From contig CP104793.1 in NCBI GenBank assembly GCA_025916135.1, forward strand, positions 2,294,001 through 2,358,000: 64,000 bases of DNA, in the 5' to 3' direction. Below the pieces are notes generated by a model that worked only from the letters and a program-made list of their open reading frames with translations, searched no databases and was not told where the DNA came from. Position 1 is the first letter of the stretch. Every line of letters starts with the position of its first letter. Positions 45,806 to 55,374 of the stretch are shown in pieces. The position numbers and the translations under genes are program-made. Source of the stretch: Rhodobacteraceae bacterium D3-12. GTDB taxonomy: Bacteria; Pseudomonadota; Alphaproteobacteria; Rhodobacterales; Rhodobacteraceae.

Positions 45806-46111
45806 ATGTGCAATGCCTGTGGATTTCCGACACGCCCCGGCCATTGGACCGATGCTGGGGCAGACAACGCCGGTGATCGGTTGCGCCTGCAAATGCAACG
45901 CGCGCAAATCCTCAACCGGTTGCTCAATGGCTACGGCTTCACCGCCCGCCCACCCGGACATGGACCGGGCTTTGCGCTATCGTCGTTTACCGGCCGCACC
46001 GCCCTGCTCCCCGATCTCGAAGCGGTCTGGGCAGAGACCGCGCGCCAACTTGGCCACCCGATCGACCCGCTGGACCCGCGCTTTACGGCGGCTGACACTC
46101 CCGCCCCATGA
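45806..46111 (+). CDS. Small CxxC protein preceding a CobW GTPase (function unknown)
   Basis: A 101-aa protein opening MCNACGFPTRPGHWTDAG, with a CxxC at residues 2-5, a central amphipathic helix (RLRLQMQRAQILNRLLNGYG) and a Pro/Gly-rich FTARPPGHGPGF stretch. The family is not one I can name. The ATG follows GGCGAGGA, and the stop overlaps the CobW gene by 4 nt, so the two are made together. The N-terminal CxxC next to a metal-transfer GTPase suggests a metal-carrying or metal-sensing partner. This is inferred from context alone. Confidence 0.65.
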   Translation: MCNACGFPTRPGHWTDAGADNAGDRLRLQMQRAQILNRLLNGYGFTARPPGHGPGFALSSFTGRTALLPDLEAVWAETARQLGHPIDPLDPRFTAADTPAP

Positions 46112-47070
46112 CAGCAGACGCCGACCAAAACCGCCTGCGCCTTACGATCCTCGGTGGCTACCTTGGCTCCGGCAAAACGACGTGGCTACGCCACCAACTC
46201 TTCGAGGGTGCCTTCCAAGGGGCGCATATCCTTGTGAACGAAGCCGCCGAAACACCTGTAGATGACACGTTGCTCGCCGCTCAGGCCGACCGCCTGACGA
46301 TGCTCGCCGGCGGATGTGCCTGTTGCGCTGGCAAAGAAGAATTCACCGCCGCCCTGCGCAAACTTTGTGACGAACGCAGCCGCCAACCCAAACAGGACCG
46401 CACCAACCAGCATATCGTGCTGGAAACCAGCGGCCTTGCCGACCCTGCCGCCATTCTTGAGGCGATCCAGAACGACAGCATTCTGGTGCACCATATTCGC
46501 GTCGCTGAAATCACTGTGCTGGTTGATGCCCTGCATGCCAAAGAGCAACTTAACCGCGAACACCTCAGCCGGGCACAGATCGAATCCGCCGACCGCATCA
46601 TCCTGACCAAAATCGACACGGTCCCCGACCAAACGCTCGCCAAGGTCAAAGCAACGGTGCAACAGCTCAACCCCGGCGCAAAGATCGAGGCCGCCATCAA
46701 AGGCCAGCCGGTCGAGCTGAACCCGAGCACTACAGAGCCGGTTTCGGCCTATGACCTGACGCAGTTCTCCGGCGGGGCGGCGCCGATCCGCCCCACAAAG
46801 ATCGACATTCCTACCGAGGTCGATTGGGCGACATTCTCCGTCTGGCTATCGGCTCTGCTTCACGCCCGCGGCGATGATCTGGTGCGGGTCAAAGGCGTCT
46901 TTGAAACGCCTGCCGGGCCACTCTTGTTGCAAGCCGTGCGCAAATCCGTCCAACCACCCGAGCTGCTCCCCCCTGAGGCCCGCGCCCGCCAGAACCAGAT
47001 CGTCTTCATTGGCCGCGGTTACGAAAGCGAAGACCTGCGCCGCTCGCTCGATTACTTTACCCGAAGCTGA
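46108..47070 (+). CDS. CobW/COG0523-family metal-transfer GTPase
   Basis: A 320-aa G3E GTPase: P-loop GYLGSGKT (residues 17-24), the family metal-binding CxCC motif in GGCACCAG (Cys70, 72, 73), an ETSGLADP switch segment near residue 107, the base-recognition LTKID, and a C-terminal CobW_C domain. COG0523 proteins load Zn, Co or other metals into client enzymes using GTP. No B12 or low-zinc gene is adjacent, so the likeliest client here is a neighbouring metalloenzyme such as the NodB-fold hydrolase two genes upstream (inference). Confidence 0.87.
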   Translation: MTADADQNRLRLTILGGYLGSGKTTWLRHQLFEGAFQGAHILVNEAAETPVDDTLLAAQADRLTMLAGGCACCAGKEEFTAALRKLCDERSRQPKQDRTNQHIVLETSGLADPAAILEAIQNDSILVHHIRVAEITVLVDALHAKEQLNREHLSRAQIESADRIILTKIDTVPDQTLAKVKATVQQLNPGAKIEAAIKGQPVELNPSTTEPVSAYDLTQFSGGAAPIRPTKIDIPTEVDWATFSVWLSALLHARGDDLVRVKGVFETPAGPLLLQAVRKSVQPPELLPPEARARQNQIVFIGRGYESEDLRRSLDYFTRS

Positions 47071-47211
47071 CGCACGAACGCGGGCACATAAAGCCGACCT
47101 AAAACGCATATCACCTTAGCATGCTATGCCGCCCCCCTCTCGGCGCAGCAAAGAGAAGGGCCAGCACCCAATCCGTGCGCCACGGCCGCAGCCTTGTTCA
47201 CGCGTGACCGC

Positions 47212-49001
47212 TCATTCCTCAAACCGCGCAAGAACAAGATCTGATCTCGCAAAAGAGGTGCACGGCAAAATAGCAGTCTTGTCATCTGTCGTTCCGGCAG
47301 AGTGACACTCCCCCTCCACAAGCCGCAGACGGCAGGTGCCACAACTGCCGACTTCACAAGAGGACGGCAGCGTTATCCCGGCAGCACGAAGCGCCCTGAG
47401 AAGGGGTATACCTCCATCAACAGCAACCGGCGCAGCCCCGTCGAGGCTCACCATGAAGGTCTGTCCAGTTTCTGCGCCTGTTTCCGGGCGGCTGAAGGTC
47501 TCGGTATGCACATGTGCATCCGGCACATTTAGCTGCGTAAGCAACGCACGCGTCTGCTCAACAAACCCCTCGGGGCCGCACAGCCAGACTTTACGCTCTG
47601 CCACACCGGGGATCGCCGCGAGCTGCGGTATGCCAAGCCGCCCGTCCTGCGCGCTCCATCGCAGAGAGAGCTTATATCCCGCTTGCGCTTTTTGCGCCGC
47701 TTGCAACTCCTCATAGCCAATCGCCCGCGCTTGATTGCGATCAACGTGAATATGAACGGTGTCGCGCATGTCCTCACGGCCAGACAGCATTGCCAGAAAG
47801 GGTGTCACCCCGCTCCCCGCAGACAGGAAGAGAGCCGCCTGTTCGCGCGTATCAAACGTAAAATCACCGTGAATACCACTTGTCCAAAGCGTATCGCCAA
47901 CACAGGCCTCATTCACCAGAAAATCCGACACACCGCCGTGACCTTGTTGGCGCACCGATACGCGCAGCTCGCGATCCTCATGGCGCCGCGCCGAAATCGT
48001 GAACGAGCGGATCGCCTCGCTCCCGTCGGGTTGTGGCACCCTAAGCGTGATGAACTGCCCCGGCTGGATCGGCGCGCCCCATGTCCGGTCTTCAAAACGC
48101 AGCCAGATGTGGCGCGCCTGATCGGCTGCGCCCTCGGTTTCGACGATGCGCAATAGGTGGCGATCATCTGGCAAAGCGATCCCCGGCTTGCCAACCGCAT
48201 AGTGGCGCGGCTCGGGGTGCGAGCGCGCCTTTACACCATCGCCTTGAGCAATCTCGCCGGTGGAAACGGGCCGTGCATAAACGCCAAAATGGATGCCCCC
48301 GCCGTCATCTGCGCGAAACTCTGACAGGCTGCGCAATGGCTGTTGCCCGTGATCGCGCCGTCCGGTTTCGGGGTCAATCGTCGTCAGAACACACCGCACA
48401 CAAGGCTCGATCACCTCAAAAACCTGCGTCCCGATAGAAAGCTCCGCCCAACCATCCTCGGCAAAGGCTTCGGCCCCTGCGACAACGACATTCGGCCTGA
48501 ACCGGCTCATTTCAACCGGCCACGCAAGCCGCGCGTTAAGCGCATCAAGGCTGGCCTGATTGACAATCAACAGCGGCGCCACATCGCCAAACCCGCCGTA
48601 TGCCGCGCCGCCATAAGGGCGTTCTGTCTCCTTGCGGGTCCGCACCAGCCGCACATCGCGGCCAAGACGCTCTGACAGCGCCGTCGCGACGCCCTCTCCC
48701 GCGTCCTCCACATGCAGAGGATCGGAAAACAGACAGGCATCCCGCATGCGCCCGTCACCTGAAATGGGCACAGTCTCCCCCCCGGCAGCGCCAGCGCGAA
48801 CCCATTCCCCGCCTGCATAATCCCAATTTGCAAAAGCTCTGGCGTCTCCCGCGATGTGACCTGCGCACCGGCCTCATCAACAACCATAAAGCGACGATCC
48901 CCCGCAACACCGTCAGCACCAATAGCTGCTCTTTCAAGCCGCTCGCCGCGGCCGGATTTCAGCGGATAGCGGTAGAGCCCGGAAACATGAAAATCAGCCA
49001 T
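47212..49001 (-). CDS. MOSC domain / ferredoxin-NAD(P)H reductase fusion (one frameshift)
   Basis: Domain order: MOSC N-terminal beta barrel (SGLYRYPLKSGRGERL), MOSC core with presumed molybdenum-cofactor cysteine in IEPCVRCVLTTIDP, FAD/NAD(P)H ferredoxin-reductase module (SFTISARRHEDREL, LFLSAGSGVTPFLAML), and a plant-type 2Fe-2S domain with SSCEVGSCGTC plus a later Cys in ILPC. The frame breaks at 48777-48783, seven C on the + strand. One added base joins ALPGG to ETVPISGDGRM and gives 596 aa. YcbX-type MOSC proteins reduce N-hydroxylated compounds; here the electron chain is built in. Probably intact. Confidence 0.87.
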
Positions 49002-49827
49002 GATCAACCACCGAATTAGATTTGCAAGGTATTGCCAACAATATGCGCTGCCATCTTGAGAGGGGGATGATCTTGTCTTCAAGTTCCGCATCAGAATATT
49101 TCCCCTCCGGCAAAGTCACATGAACAGCGGCACCGCCCGTCTGATCGCCGTCAAAATGGATCGGCGCAGACAGGGCGACCTCCCCCATCAGGCATTCACC
49201 ATCGCTACGCGCCACACCCGTTTTGCGCGCAACATCAATCAGCGCGATAATCTGCTCCAGATCGGTGATCGTCTTGTCGGTGCGCGCCACACGGTCGCTC
49301 GCCTCGATAAAGGCGCGTGCAGCCTCGGGTTGCCAAAGCGACAGCATCGCCCGCCCGCCCGACGTGCAATAAGCCGGCAACCTGCGTCCCGGAAGGCTGG
49401 CAAAGTGTTGCTGCATCCCAAGCGGCCAGCGCAGCAAATAGATGATGTCAAAATCGCTCATCCGGCTAAGATGCACACTTTCGCCCGTGCGCTCTGACAA
49501 CATAGCCAGCGGCGCCAAAGCCGCCTCGACCATTCGGTCGGCCCGCAGAAACGCAAAAGACATATCCATCATCTTCTCGCTCACCCGATAGCGCCGGGTT
49601 GCGGGGTCACAGTTCAAATAGCCCATCTTGAACAACGTATAGGTCGCCCGCTGAACCGACGAGCGGTCCGCGCCCGTGGCTTTGGTCAACTGGCTGATCG
49701 TCTGTTCCGCCGGACCACCGTTGAACGATGCCAACAGGTCCATCGCCTTGCGCACCGAAGTGTTGAACAGGCGTGTGTCGATCTCCTCCAATTCGGCTTG
49801 ATCCGCGGTATGCGCAATCTGGCTCAT
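48994..49827 (-). CDS. IclR-family transcriptional regulator
   Basis: A 277-aa regulator. The N-terminal winged helix (about 20-85) contains SVRKAMDLLASF and GADRSSVQRATYTLFKMGYL. The C-terminal IclR effector domain has GESVHLSRMSDFDIIYLLR and LPAYCTSGGRAMLS. The start MSQIAHTADQAELEE overlaps the gamma-glutamyltransferase stop by 4 nt, and its own end overlaps the MOSC-fusion start by 8 nt, so it sits mid-operon. It probably controls this operon and the divergent P1-peptidase genes; a 16-bp palindrome at 55344 is a candidate site. Confidence 0.88.
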   Translation of the reverse strand: MSQIAHTADQAELEEIDTRLFNTSVRKAMDLLASFNGGPAEQTISQLTKATGADRSSVQRATYTLFKMGYLNCDPATRRYRVSEKMMDMSFAFLRADRMVEAALAPLAMLSERTGESVHLSRMSDFDIIYLLRWPLGMQQHFASLPGRRLPAYCTSGGRAMLSLWQPEAARAFIEASDRVARTDKTITDLEQIIALIDVARKTGVARSDGECLMGEVALSAPIHFDGDQTGGAAVHVTLPEGKYSDAELEDKIIPLSRWQRILLAIPCKSNSVVDHG

Positions 49828-51431
49828 CGGGTGTTCCTTACATTTTTGCCTTGCGGAGCAACCGCGCCGCTCCATGGCGACACCGGATCAGCATAGCCGG
49901 TCGACCCGGCGCTCCCCACACTCAAGACAGATGGAATGGCATAGGTCAGTGGCCAAGGCAACGCTGGCGCAACCGCCAGATCCAAGCCCTTGGCGCCGAT
50001 CTCGGCCAGATCCGCCAACTCTTGGGGCACGGTTACCTTACCCGCGATAGAGCAATCCATCCGCGGCGCTTGCAAGGCCGCCTGCCCGTCACGCCCGTGA
50101 TCCACCATAAACCCGATCAATTGCGCCACCGCCGAAAGTATGCGCCGCCCACCGGCCGCGCCGATGGCGCTCCACGCCTCACCTTGGTTCAGGATCGTCG
50201 GCGCAAAGTTCATCAAACACCGCTTGCCCGGCGCAATCGAATTCGGCTTGCCCGGTTCAGGGTCAAACCACATCATCCCGTTGTTCAGGATAATGCCGGT
50301 CTTGGGCAACATCACCCCTGCACCAAAAGCTGACAGGATCGTCTGCGTGACCGAGATCAGATTGCCCTGCCCGTCGCTCACCGCGAAATGCGTGGTGCAA
50401 TCTACCGGCTTGCCGGTTCCGTCGTGATCAGTCGCCTTAGGGACCGTTGCGTCATCACCCGCGCCATCGCCGTCTTCACGCCACCGTTCACTCTGCGCTT
50501 GGTGCAAAGCCTGTGCCATCTCAGCAAACCAAACACCTCCAAGGCTGTCGGTAACCGGCATCAACTCCAGCGCCCGCGCCAATGCCTTGCCAGAGGACAA
50601 CCCCGGTGACAGAAACACCTTGGCGTCACGAAAAGCCGTGCTTTGCGCCGCGTTTTGATGCGCCTCATACGCCCCGAGGTCGGACAGCCCTAGGCTTCCC
50701 CCGGCATCACGAACCTCTGACGCGATACTTGTCGCGAGATCTCCGCAATAGAAATCTTCCCATCCGCAATGGGCCAATTGCTCCAGCGTGTCGGCCAGCG
50801 CGGACAACCGCCACCCCGCCTGCCCTGCGGCCAAACCCGCAGCCGCCGGTGGCAAGCCACCCGGCAAAAACGTCTGGCAAAGCGCCGGATCGTCGCGCAA
50901 TTTCCCCATGCAGGTGCTGACAAAAACCTGCGCATACCAATCGCTGCGCACGCCCTCGCGCGCCAGTTCAATTGCTGGGGCCAACAAATCGCGCCACGGC
51001 ATCCGCCCGCCATGCGCATGAAGCCGCCCCATCCCTGCAATCACCCCCGGCGTCGCCACTGAATGAATGCCGCTGCTGTTGCGGTTCTCCTGCACATTTC
51101 GCCACGGAAACATGTCGTTGCTGTAGCCCGGCTCAAGCCGATAGATGTCGGGATCGAGCCCCGCAGGCGCCACAAGCCCGAAATCAATGGTCTGCACGGC
51201 ATCGCTCGCCCCGTCACGAAACAACAGACCGCCGCCACCGCCAATACCGCTCATCCACGGCTCAAGCACGCCAAGCGCGAAAGACACCGCCACAGCCGCA
51301 TCAAAGGCAGAGCCACCATTGGCAAGGATCTCCGCGCCAATTCCGGCAGCTCTTGTATTCTGCGCAACGCAAACGCCCTGCGCAGACCGAACACCGGGTT
51401 TGGAAACCGACATATTGGTACAAAAATTCAT
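49824..51431 (-). CDS. Gamma-glutamyltransferase family protein
   Basis: About 535 aa, Ntn-hydrolase fold. The large-subunit region has AAEILANGGSAFDAAVAVSF-like sequence and GIHSVATPGVIAGMGRLH. The presumed autocleavage and nucleophile threonine lies in DCTTHFAVSDGQGNLIS, and the small subunit carries PNSIAPGKRCLMNFAPTI. No signal peptide is seen, unlike classic periplasmic GGT, so a cytoplasmic gamma-glutamyl hydrolase or cephalosporin-acylase-like role is possible. A GTG at 51458 and an ATG at 51413 are alternative starts. It lies 38 nt after the binding-protein gene of the second ABC transporter, whose cargo it may cleave. Confidence 0.87.
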   Translation of the reverse strand: MNFCTNMSVSKPGVRSAQGVCVAQNTRAAGIGAEILANGGSAFDAAVAVSFALGVLEPWMSGIGGGGGLLFRDGASDAVQTIDFGLVAPAGLDPDIYRLEPGYSNDMFPWRNVQENRNSSGIHSVATPGVIAGMGRLHAHGGRMPWRDLLAPAIELAREGVRSDWYAQVFVSTCMGKLRDDPALCQTFLPGGLPPAAAGLAAGQAGWRLSALADTLEQLAHCGWEDFYCGDLATSIASEVRDAGGSLGLSDLGAYEAHQNAAQSTAFRDAKVFLSPGLSSGKALARALELMPVTDSLGGVWFAEMAQALHQAQSERWREDGDGAGDDATVPKATDHDGTGKPVDCTTHFAVSDGQGNLISVTQTILSAFGAGVMLPKTGIILNNGMMWFDPEPGKPNSIAPGKRCLMNFAPTILNQGEAWSAIGAAGGRRILSAVAQLIGFMVDHGRDGQAALQAPRMDCSIAGKVTVPQELADLAEIGAKGLDLAVAPALPWPLTYAIPSVLSVGSAGSTGYADPVSPWSGAVAPQGKNVRNTR

Positions 51432-51468
51432 CCGCTTCCGCCCCGATGTTTGGCTCACTTATCGCGCG

Positions 51469-52515
51469 TTACTTCTTCAACCGTGTCCAAACACGGTTGC
51501 GCAGATCACGCGCCGCTGGCGAACATTCACGCCCCGGACGCAACCGCTCTGCAAACTCCGCCGGCATGTTGACCGCCGGATCCGCCGCAATCTCTGGCTT
51601 CAGGAATTCTTCCGACCCCGCAATCGCATTCATATAGCCAGTGAAATTGGTGATCTCGGCCACGTTCTTGGGATCCATCAAGAAGTTGATAAAGATCTTG
51701 GCATTCTCAGGGTGCGCCGCCGATGTCGGGATCGACAGGTTATCGGCCCACTGCGTGATGCCCTCTTTGGGATAGATATAGCGCGCCGTTTCCATCTTGT
51801 TGCGCACCCGGTGCGCCGCGCCGTTCCAGATGTGATGCATCGCGACCTCACCCGCCAGAACACGGTCGATCGTGCCCGATGAGCCATAGAGCAAAAGCTC
51901 AGGTTTCTGCTTCATCAGCAAATCAAGAATTTTCTGCCCTTCCTTGGGGTCTTCGGTACATTTGTCGAACCCAAGATAGTATGCGGCGGCATTGAACACC
52001 TCGACCTCATCGTCAAGCGCTGCCACCTTGCCGCTCAAGGCACCCGGCTCAAAGAAAACCGACCAACTGTTTGGCAACTCGCCCCCGGCCTTGGCGCTGT
52101 CATAAACCAGCCCCGTCGTGCCCCACATATAGGGTGCGGTATACTGACGACCGCGATCGAACTCAGGGTCGGCAAAGGCAGGCGCAATGTTACCGCCATT
52201 CGGCAGGGTCTTCAGATCGAACTTTTGCAACAGACCCTGCTCAACCATCGTCGGAACGATGTAACCTGATGGAATGACAACATCATACCCGGCGGCGCCG
52301 GCCTGCAACTTGGCCAGCAAAGCCTCGTTGGTGTCGTAAATGTCCATAGTGATTTCAATGCCGGTTTCCTTGGTAAACCGCGCCAGCAACTCATCAGGGA
52401 TGTACCCCGGCCAGAAGAACAGATTGACCTTCTTCTCTTCCTCGGCTTGGGCCGTCACCGCCCCCAGCCCCATCACAGCCGCAAGCGCAGCACAGGCAAT
52501 TGTCTTGAGTTTCAT
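51469..52515 (-). CDS. Polyamine-type ABC transporter solute-binding protein (second system)
   Basis: A 348-aa PotD/PotF-like binding protein with a Sec signal peptide (LKTIACAALAAVMGLGAVTAQA). The mature fold opens NLFFWPGYIPDELLARF, with TMDIYDTNEALLAKLQAG and GYDVVIPSGYIVPTMVEQ. The ligand pocket tryptophans and the late WADNLSIPTSAAHPENA hinge are present. It follows the two permease genes by 25 nt. Putrescine, spermidine or another amine is the family default; no pocket-level call can be made. Confidence 0.9.
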   Translation of the reverse strand: MKLKTIACAALAAVMGLGAVTAQAEEEKKVNLFFWPGYIPDELLARFTKETGIEITMDIYDTNEALLAKLQAGAAGYDVVIPSGYIVPTMVEQGLLQKFDLKTLPNGGNIAPAFADPEFDRGRQYTAPYMWGTTGLVYDSAKAGGELPNSWSVFFEPGALSGKVAALDDEVEVFNAAAYYLGFDKCTEDPKEGQKILDLLMKQKPELLLYGSSGTIDRVLAGEVAMHHIWNGAAHRVRNKMETARYIYPKEGITQWADNLSIPTSAAHPENAKIFINFLMDPKNVAEITNFTGYMNAIAGSEEFLKPEIAADPAVNMPAEFAERLRPGRECSPAARDLRNRVWTRLKK

Positions 52516-52540
52516 GGTAGTCTCCTCTGTTGATTAACTA

Positions 52541-53341
52541 TTATTTTCGTTGAACTTGGTTGACCCAAACGGCGATCAGAACGAAGAAAACGGATGCCAC
52601 CAAAAGGATCGTCGAGACCGCATTGACCGCAGGCGTCACGCCAAGGCGCATCATTCCGTACATGTAAATGGGCAGCGTCGTAGAGCTCGGCCCGGCAAGG
52701 AACAGCGAGATCACAAAGTCATCAAGCGACACGATGAACGCGAGAATAAAGCCAGACAGGATCGCGGGCCAAAGCATCGGCAAGGTCACCGCGAAAAAGG
52801 CTTGGCGCGGGGTGGCGTAAAGGTCGTTCGCCGCTTGCTCCAATACCGTATCCATCGTATCCATCCGCGCCTTGATCGTGATAAAGGCGAACGGAATGCA
52901 AAACACCGTATGCGCCGCGATCAACCCGATCATGCCGAGCGGAATGCCCACCGAAATAAAGAAAATCAGCGTGGCGACCGCAGTAACAATCTCGGGAATG
53001 ACCAGCGGAAAGGACAGGAACGGAACCAGCATCGCCTGCCCCCGCATTGGCCGTCCGCGAAAACCCAAAGCCGCCAGCGTCGCCATCACCGTGGCCAAGA
53101 ACGCAGCGCTCGACGCCACGATGACAGAATTGAACGTGGCCGCCCGGAATGGCTCTGACACAATCACATCAGCATACCAGCGCAGCGAAAACCCTTCCCA
53201 GATCGTCGCCATCCGCCCGGCATTGAACGAGAAAAAGATCAGCACAATCAGCGGGATATAAAGATAGACGTAGAGCAACACCGCCGTCGCGCTCAGCCCG
53301 CGAAACCGCCACGGAAGGGATTGGAAACCTCTGGCTCTCAT
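52541..53341 (-). CDS. Polyamine-type ABC transporter permease, PotC-like (second system)
   Basis: A 266-aa inner-membrane permease with about six helices. The EAA loop EQAANDLYATPRQAFFAVTLPMLWPA lies near residue 185 and is followed by the characteristic SLDDFVISLFLAGPSS. The start MRARGFQSLPWRF overlaps the end of the PotB-like gene by 4 nt; a longer in-frame extension reads through that gene in another frame and is discarded. Confidence 0.9.
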   Translation of the reverse strand: MRARGFQSLPWRFRGLSATAVLLYVYLYIPLIVLIFFSFNAGRMATIWEGFSLRWYADVIVSEPFRAATFNSVIVASSAAFLATVMATLAALGFRGRPMRGQAMLVPFLSFPLVIPEIVTAVATLIFFISVGIPLGMIGLIAAHTVFCIPFAFITIKARMDTMDTVLEQAANDLYATPRQAFFAVTLPMLWPAILSGFILAFIVSLDDFVISLFLAGPSSTTLPIYMYGMMRLGVTPAVNAVSTILLVASVFFVLIAVWVNQVQRK

Positions 53342-54240
53342 GTGTTCACCCTCCGGCGTTTGCGTAAAAGTAGGGCGCGCAGCACCGCGGTCAGAACCAC
53401 CATCATCAGCAGGATAAAGGCCAATGCCGCTCCAAACGGCCAGTTGCGCGCCGCGGCGAATTGGGCCTCGATAAGATTGCCGATCATCAACGATTTGGAC
53501 CCGCCCAGCAGCACTGGCGTCACATAAGAGCCAAGCCCCGGAATAAAGACCAACAGGCACCCGGCAATGATGCCGCCTTTAACGCCCGGAATGATGACAT
53601 GAACCAAGGTCTGTAACCGCGTCGCCCCCAGATCAAACCCCGCCTCAACAAGCGAGAAATCGAACTTTTCCATCGCCGCATAGATCGGCAGAACCATCAG
53701 CGGCAAAAAGGAATACGTCAGCCCGATGAAAATCGCCGTTTGGGTATATAGAATATTCAATGGCTCCGAGGACAGGTTCAGCCCCATCACCACCTGATCC
53801 AACAGCCCGTTCGCCCTCAGCAAAAGCAACCAAGCATAGTTGCGCACCAAAAGGTTCACCCAGAATGGCAACGACAGGAAAAAGATCAGCAAGGCGCGCT
53901 TGCGCGGTTCCTGCATCGCCACATACATCGCCGTCGGAAACCCGATAGCAAAGGTTGCAACCACTGTAATTCCCGCCAAAAACGCCGAGCGTAGGTAAAT
54001 CTGTAAGTAATCGGTGTTAAACGATTTTTCGCCCAGCAGGTTCTCTTCGACAAAGAACTGCTGATAGGCCAGCGTGGTGAACCGCCCCCAGACAACACCA
54101 CCGTCGGGCGCCCGCTCGACCAGCGACACGAACACCATAATCAACATCGGGCCACCCATCAGGATGGCAATGAACAGGATCGCCGGCGCCGTAAGCCCGA
54201 CCCTGCGGCGCATCTGCGCGCTCTGCCCCGCCGCACTCAT
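53338..54240 (-). CDS. Polyamine-type ABC transporter permease, PotB-like (second system)
   Basis: A 300-aa permease: cytoplasmic lead [16 protein letters not shown], first helix APAILFIAILMGGPMLIMVFV, and EAA loop VEAGFDLGATRLQTLVHVIIPGVKGG near residue 205. The ATG at 54240 overlaps the ATPase stop by 4 nt. With the PotC-like partner it forms the channel of the second transporter. Confidence 0.9.
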   Translation of the reverse strand: MSAAGQSAQMRRRVGLTAPAILFIAILMGGPMLIMVFVSLVERAPDGGVVWGRFTTLAYQQFFVEENLLGEKSFNTDYLQIYLRSAFLAGITVVATFAIGFPTAMYVAMQEPRKRALLIFFLSLPFWVNLLVRNYAWLLLLRANGLLDQVVMGLNLSSEPLNILYTQTAIFIGLTYSFLPLMVLPIYAAMEKFDFSLVEAGFDLGATRLQTLVHVIIPGVKGGIIAGCLLVFIPGLGSYVTPVLLGGSKSLMIGNLIEAQFAAARNWPFGAALAFILLMMVVLTAVLRALLLRKRRRVNT

Positions 54241-55270
54241 GCTGCCAGCATCCAAAGCGCGTCCGGGTCAAATGCAACCCGCACCTCATCACCCAAGCTG
54301 ATGCCGGACGCCGCGATGCTGTTTTGTTGCACATGGACGGTCTCATTGCCCCCGTCCAGCGCCACCGCAAAGCGCGTCGCGGCCCCGGAATAGACCAGAT
54401 CGGTCACCCTGCCCGACAACGCGCCATCGGGCGCAATCCGTAGCGCTTCCGGGCGGATCATCACCTGCGCGGCCTGCGTGCCTTTGATCCCAAGGTCACG
54501 CCCCCCGACAGGCACAGCGTGCCCTTCGTTCCCGGCGTCACCGGCAACAGGTTAGAGTCGCCAATAAACTCAGCCACAAACGCCGATGCCGGGCGGTCAT
54601 AAATGTCGCTCGGGGTGCCTACCTGCTCCAGATGCCCTTGCCGCATAACCGCGATCCGGTCCGACATGGCAAGCGCCTCTTCCTGATCATGCGTCACGAA
54701 AACAAATGTTGTTCCCGTTTCGCGCTGTATGCGTTTCAACTCGCCCTGCATTTCCTTGCGCAGCTTGTAATCCAGCGCCGAAAGCGGCTCATCCAGCAAC
54801 AACAGACGCGGCTCACACGCCAACGCCCGCGCCAGCGCAACCCGCTGTTGCTGCCCGCCCGACAAATCCGAGGGCATCCGCTCGGCAAACCCGTCAAGCC
54901 GCACCAACTCCAGCGCCTTGCGCGCGGCCTCGTGGCGTTTGGCCTTGGGCATCCGGCGCATCTTCAAACCAAAGGTCACGTTGCGCAGAATCGTCAGATG
55001 CGGAAACAGAGCATAGTTCTGGAACACCGTGTTCACCGACCGCGCCCAAGGCGGCGTTTTCACGATGTCCACCCCATCCAGCAATACGCGCCCTTGGGTC
55101 GGCACCTCAAAGCCCGCGATCACCCGCAGCATCGTCGTTTTGCCACAACCCGAAGGCCCCAACAGCGTGAAAAACTCGTTTTCGCGGATCGGCAACGCCA
55201 GTTCGTCAAGAACCTTTGCCTGCGTCCCTGCGTATTGGTGAGACACGTTTTCAATGGTCAGAAATCCCAA
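54237..55270 (-). CDS. Polyamine-type ABC transporter ATP-binding protein, PotA-like (second system, one frameshift)
   Basis: ATPase domain complete: Walker [10 protein letters not shown], signature LSGGQQQR, Walker [13 protein letters not shown], switch [10 protein letters not shown]. The C-terminal TOBE region ([20 protein letters not shown] to the end) is in another frame. The break is at 54502-54507, six C on the + strand; adding one base joins CLSGG to RDLGIKG and yields 344 aa, typical for PotA. Start appears to be the TTG at 55270 with GGCTGAG upstream. It is first of a minus-strand operon running through the permeases, binding protein, gamma-glutamyltransferase, IclR and MOSC fusion. 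Confidence 0.88.
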
Positions 55271-55343
55271 TGTAGCTCAGCCTTATAATTGCAATGCGAT
55301 TAGCCTAAATTATATTGCAATTGATCCAATTCGAGTCAATAAT

Positions 55344-55359
55344 TAATTTGATCAAATTA
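55344..55359. promoter_or_regulatory. 16-bp perfect palindrome between divergent operons
   Basis: TAATTTGATCAAATTA is a perfect dyad inside an AT-rich, 104-nt divergent control region. The same region also holds two copies of TTGCAAT, near 55289 and 55314. The palindrome ends 15 bp before the P1-peptidase ATG, a position suited to repression of that gene. The IclR regulator of the adjoining operon is the most obvious candidate binder. Confidence 0.5.
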
Positions 55360-55374
55360 TTATCGAGGCTGAAA

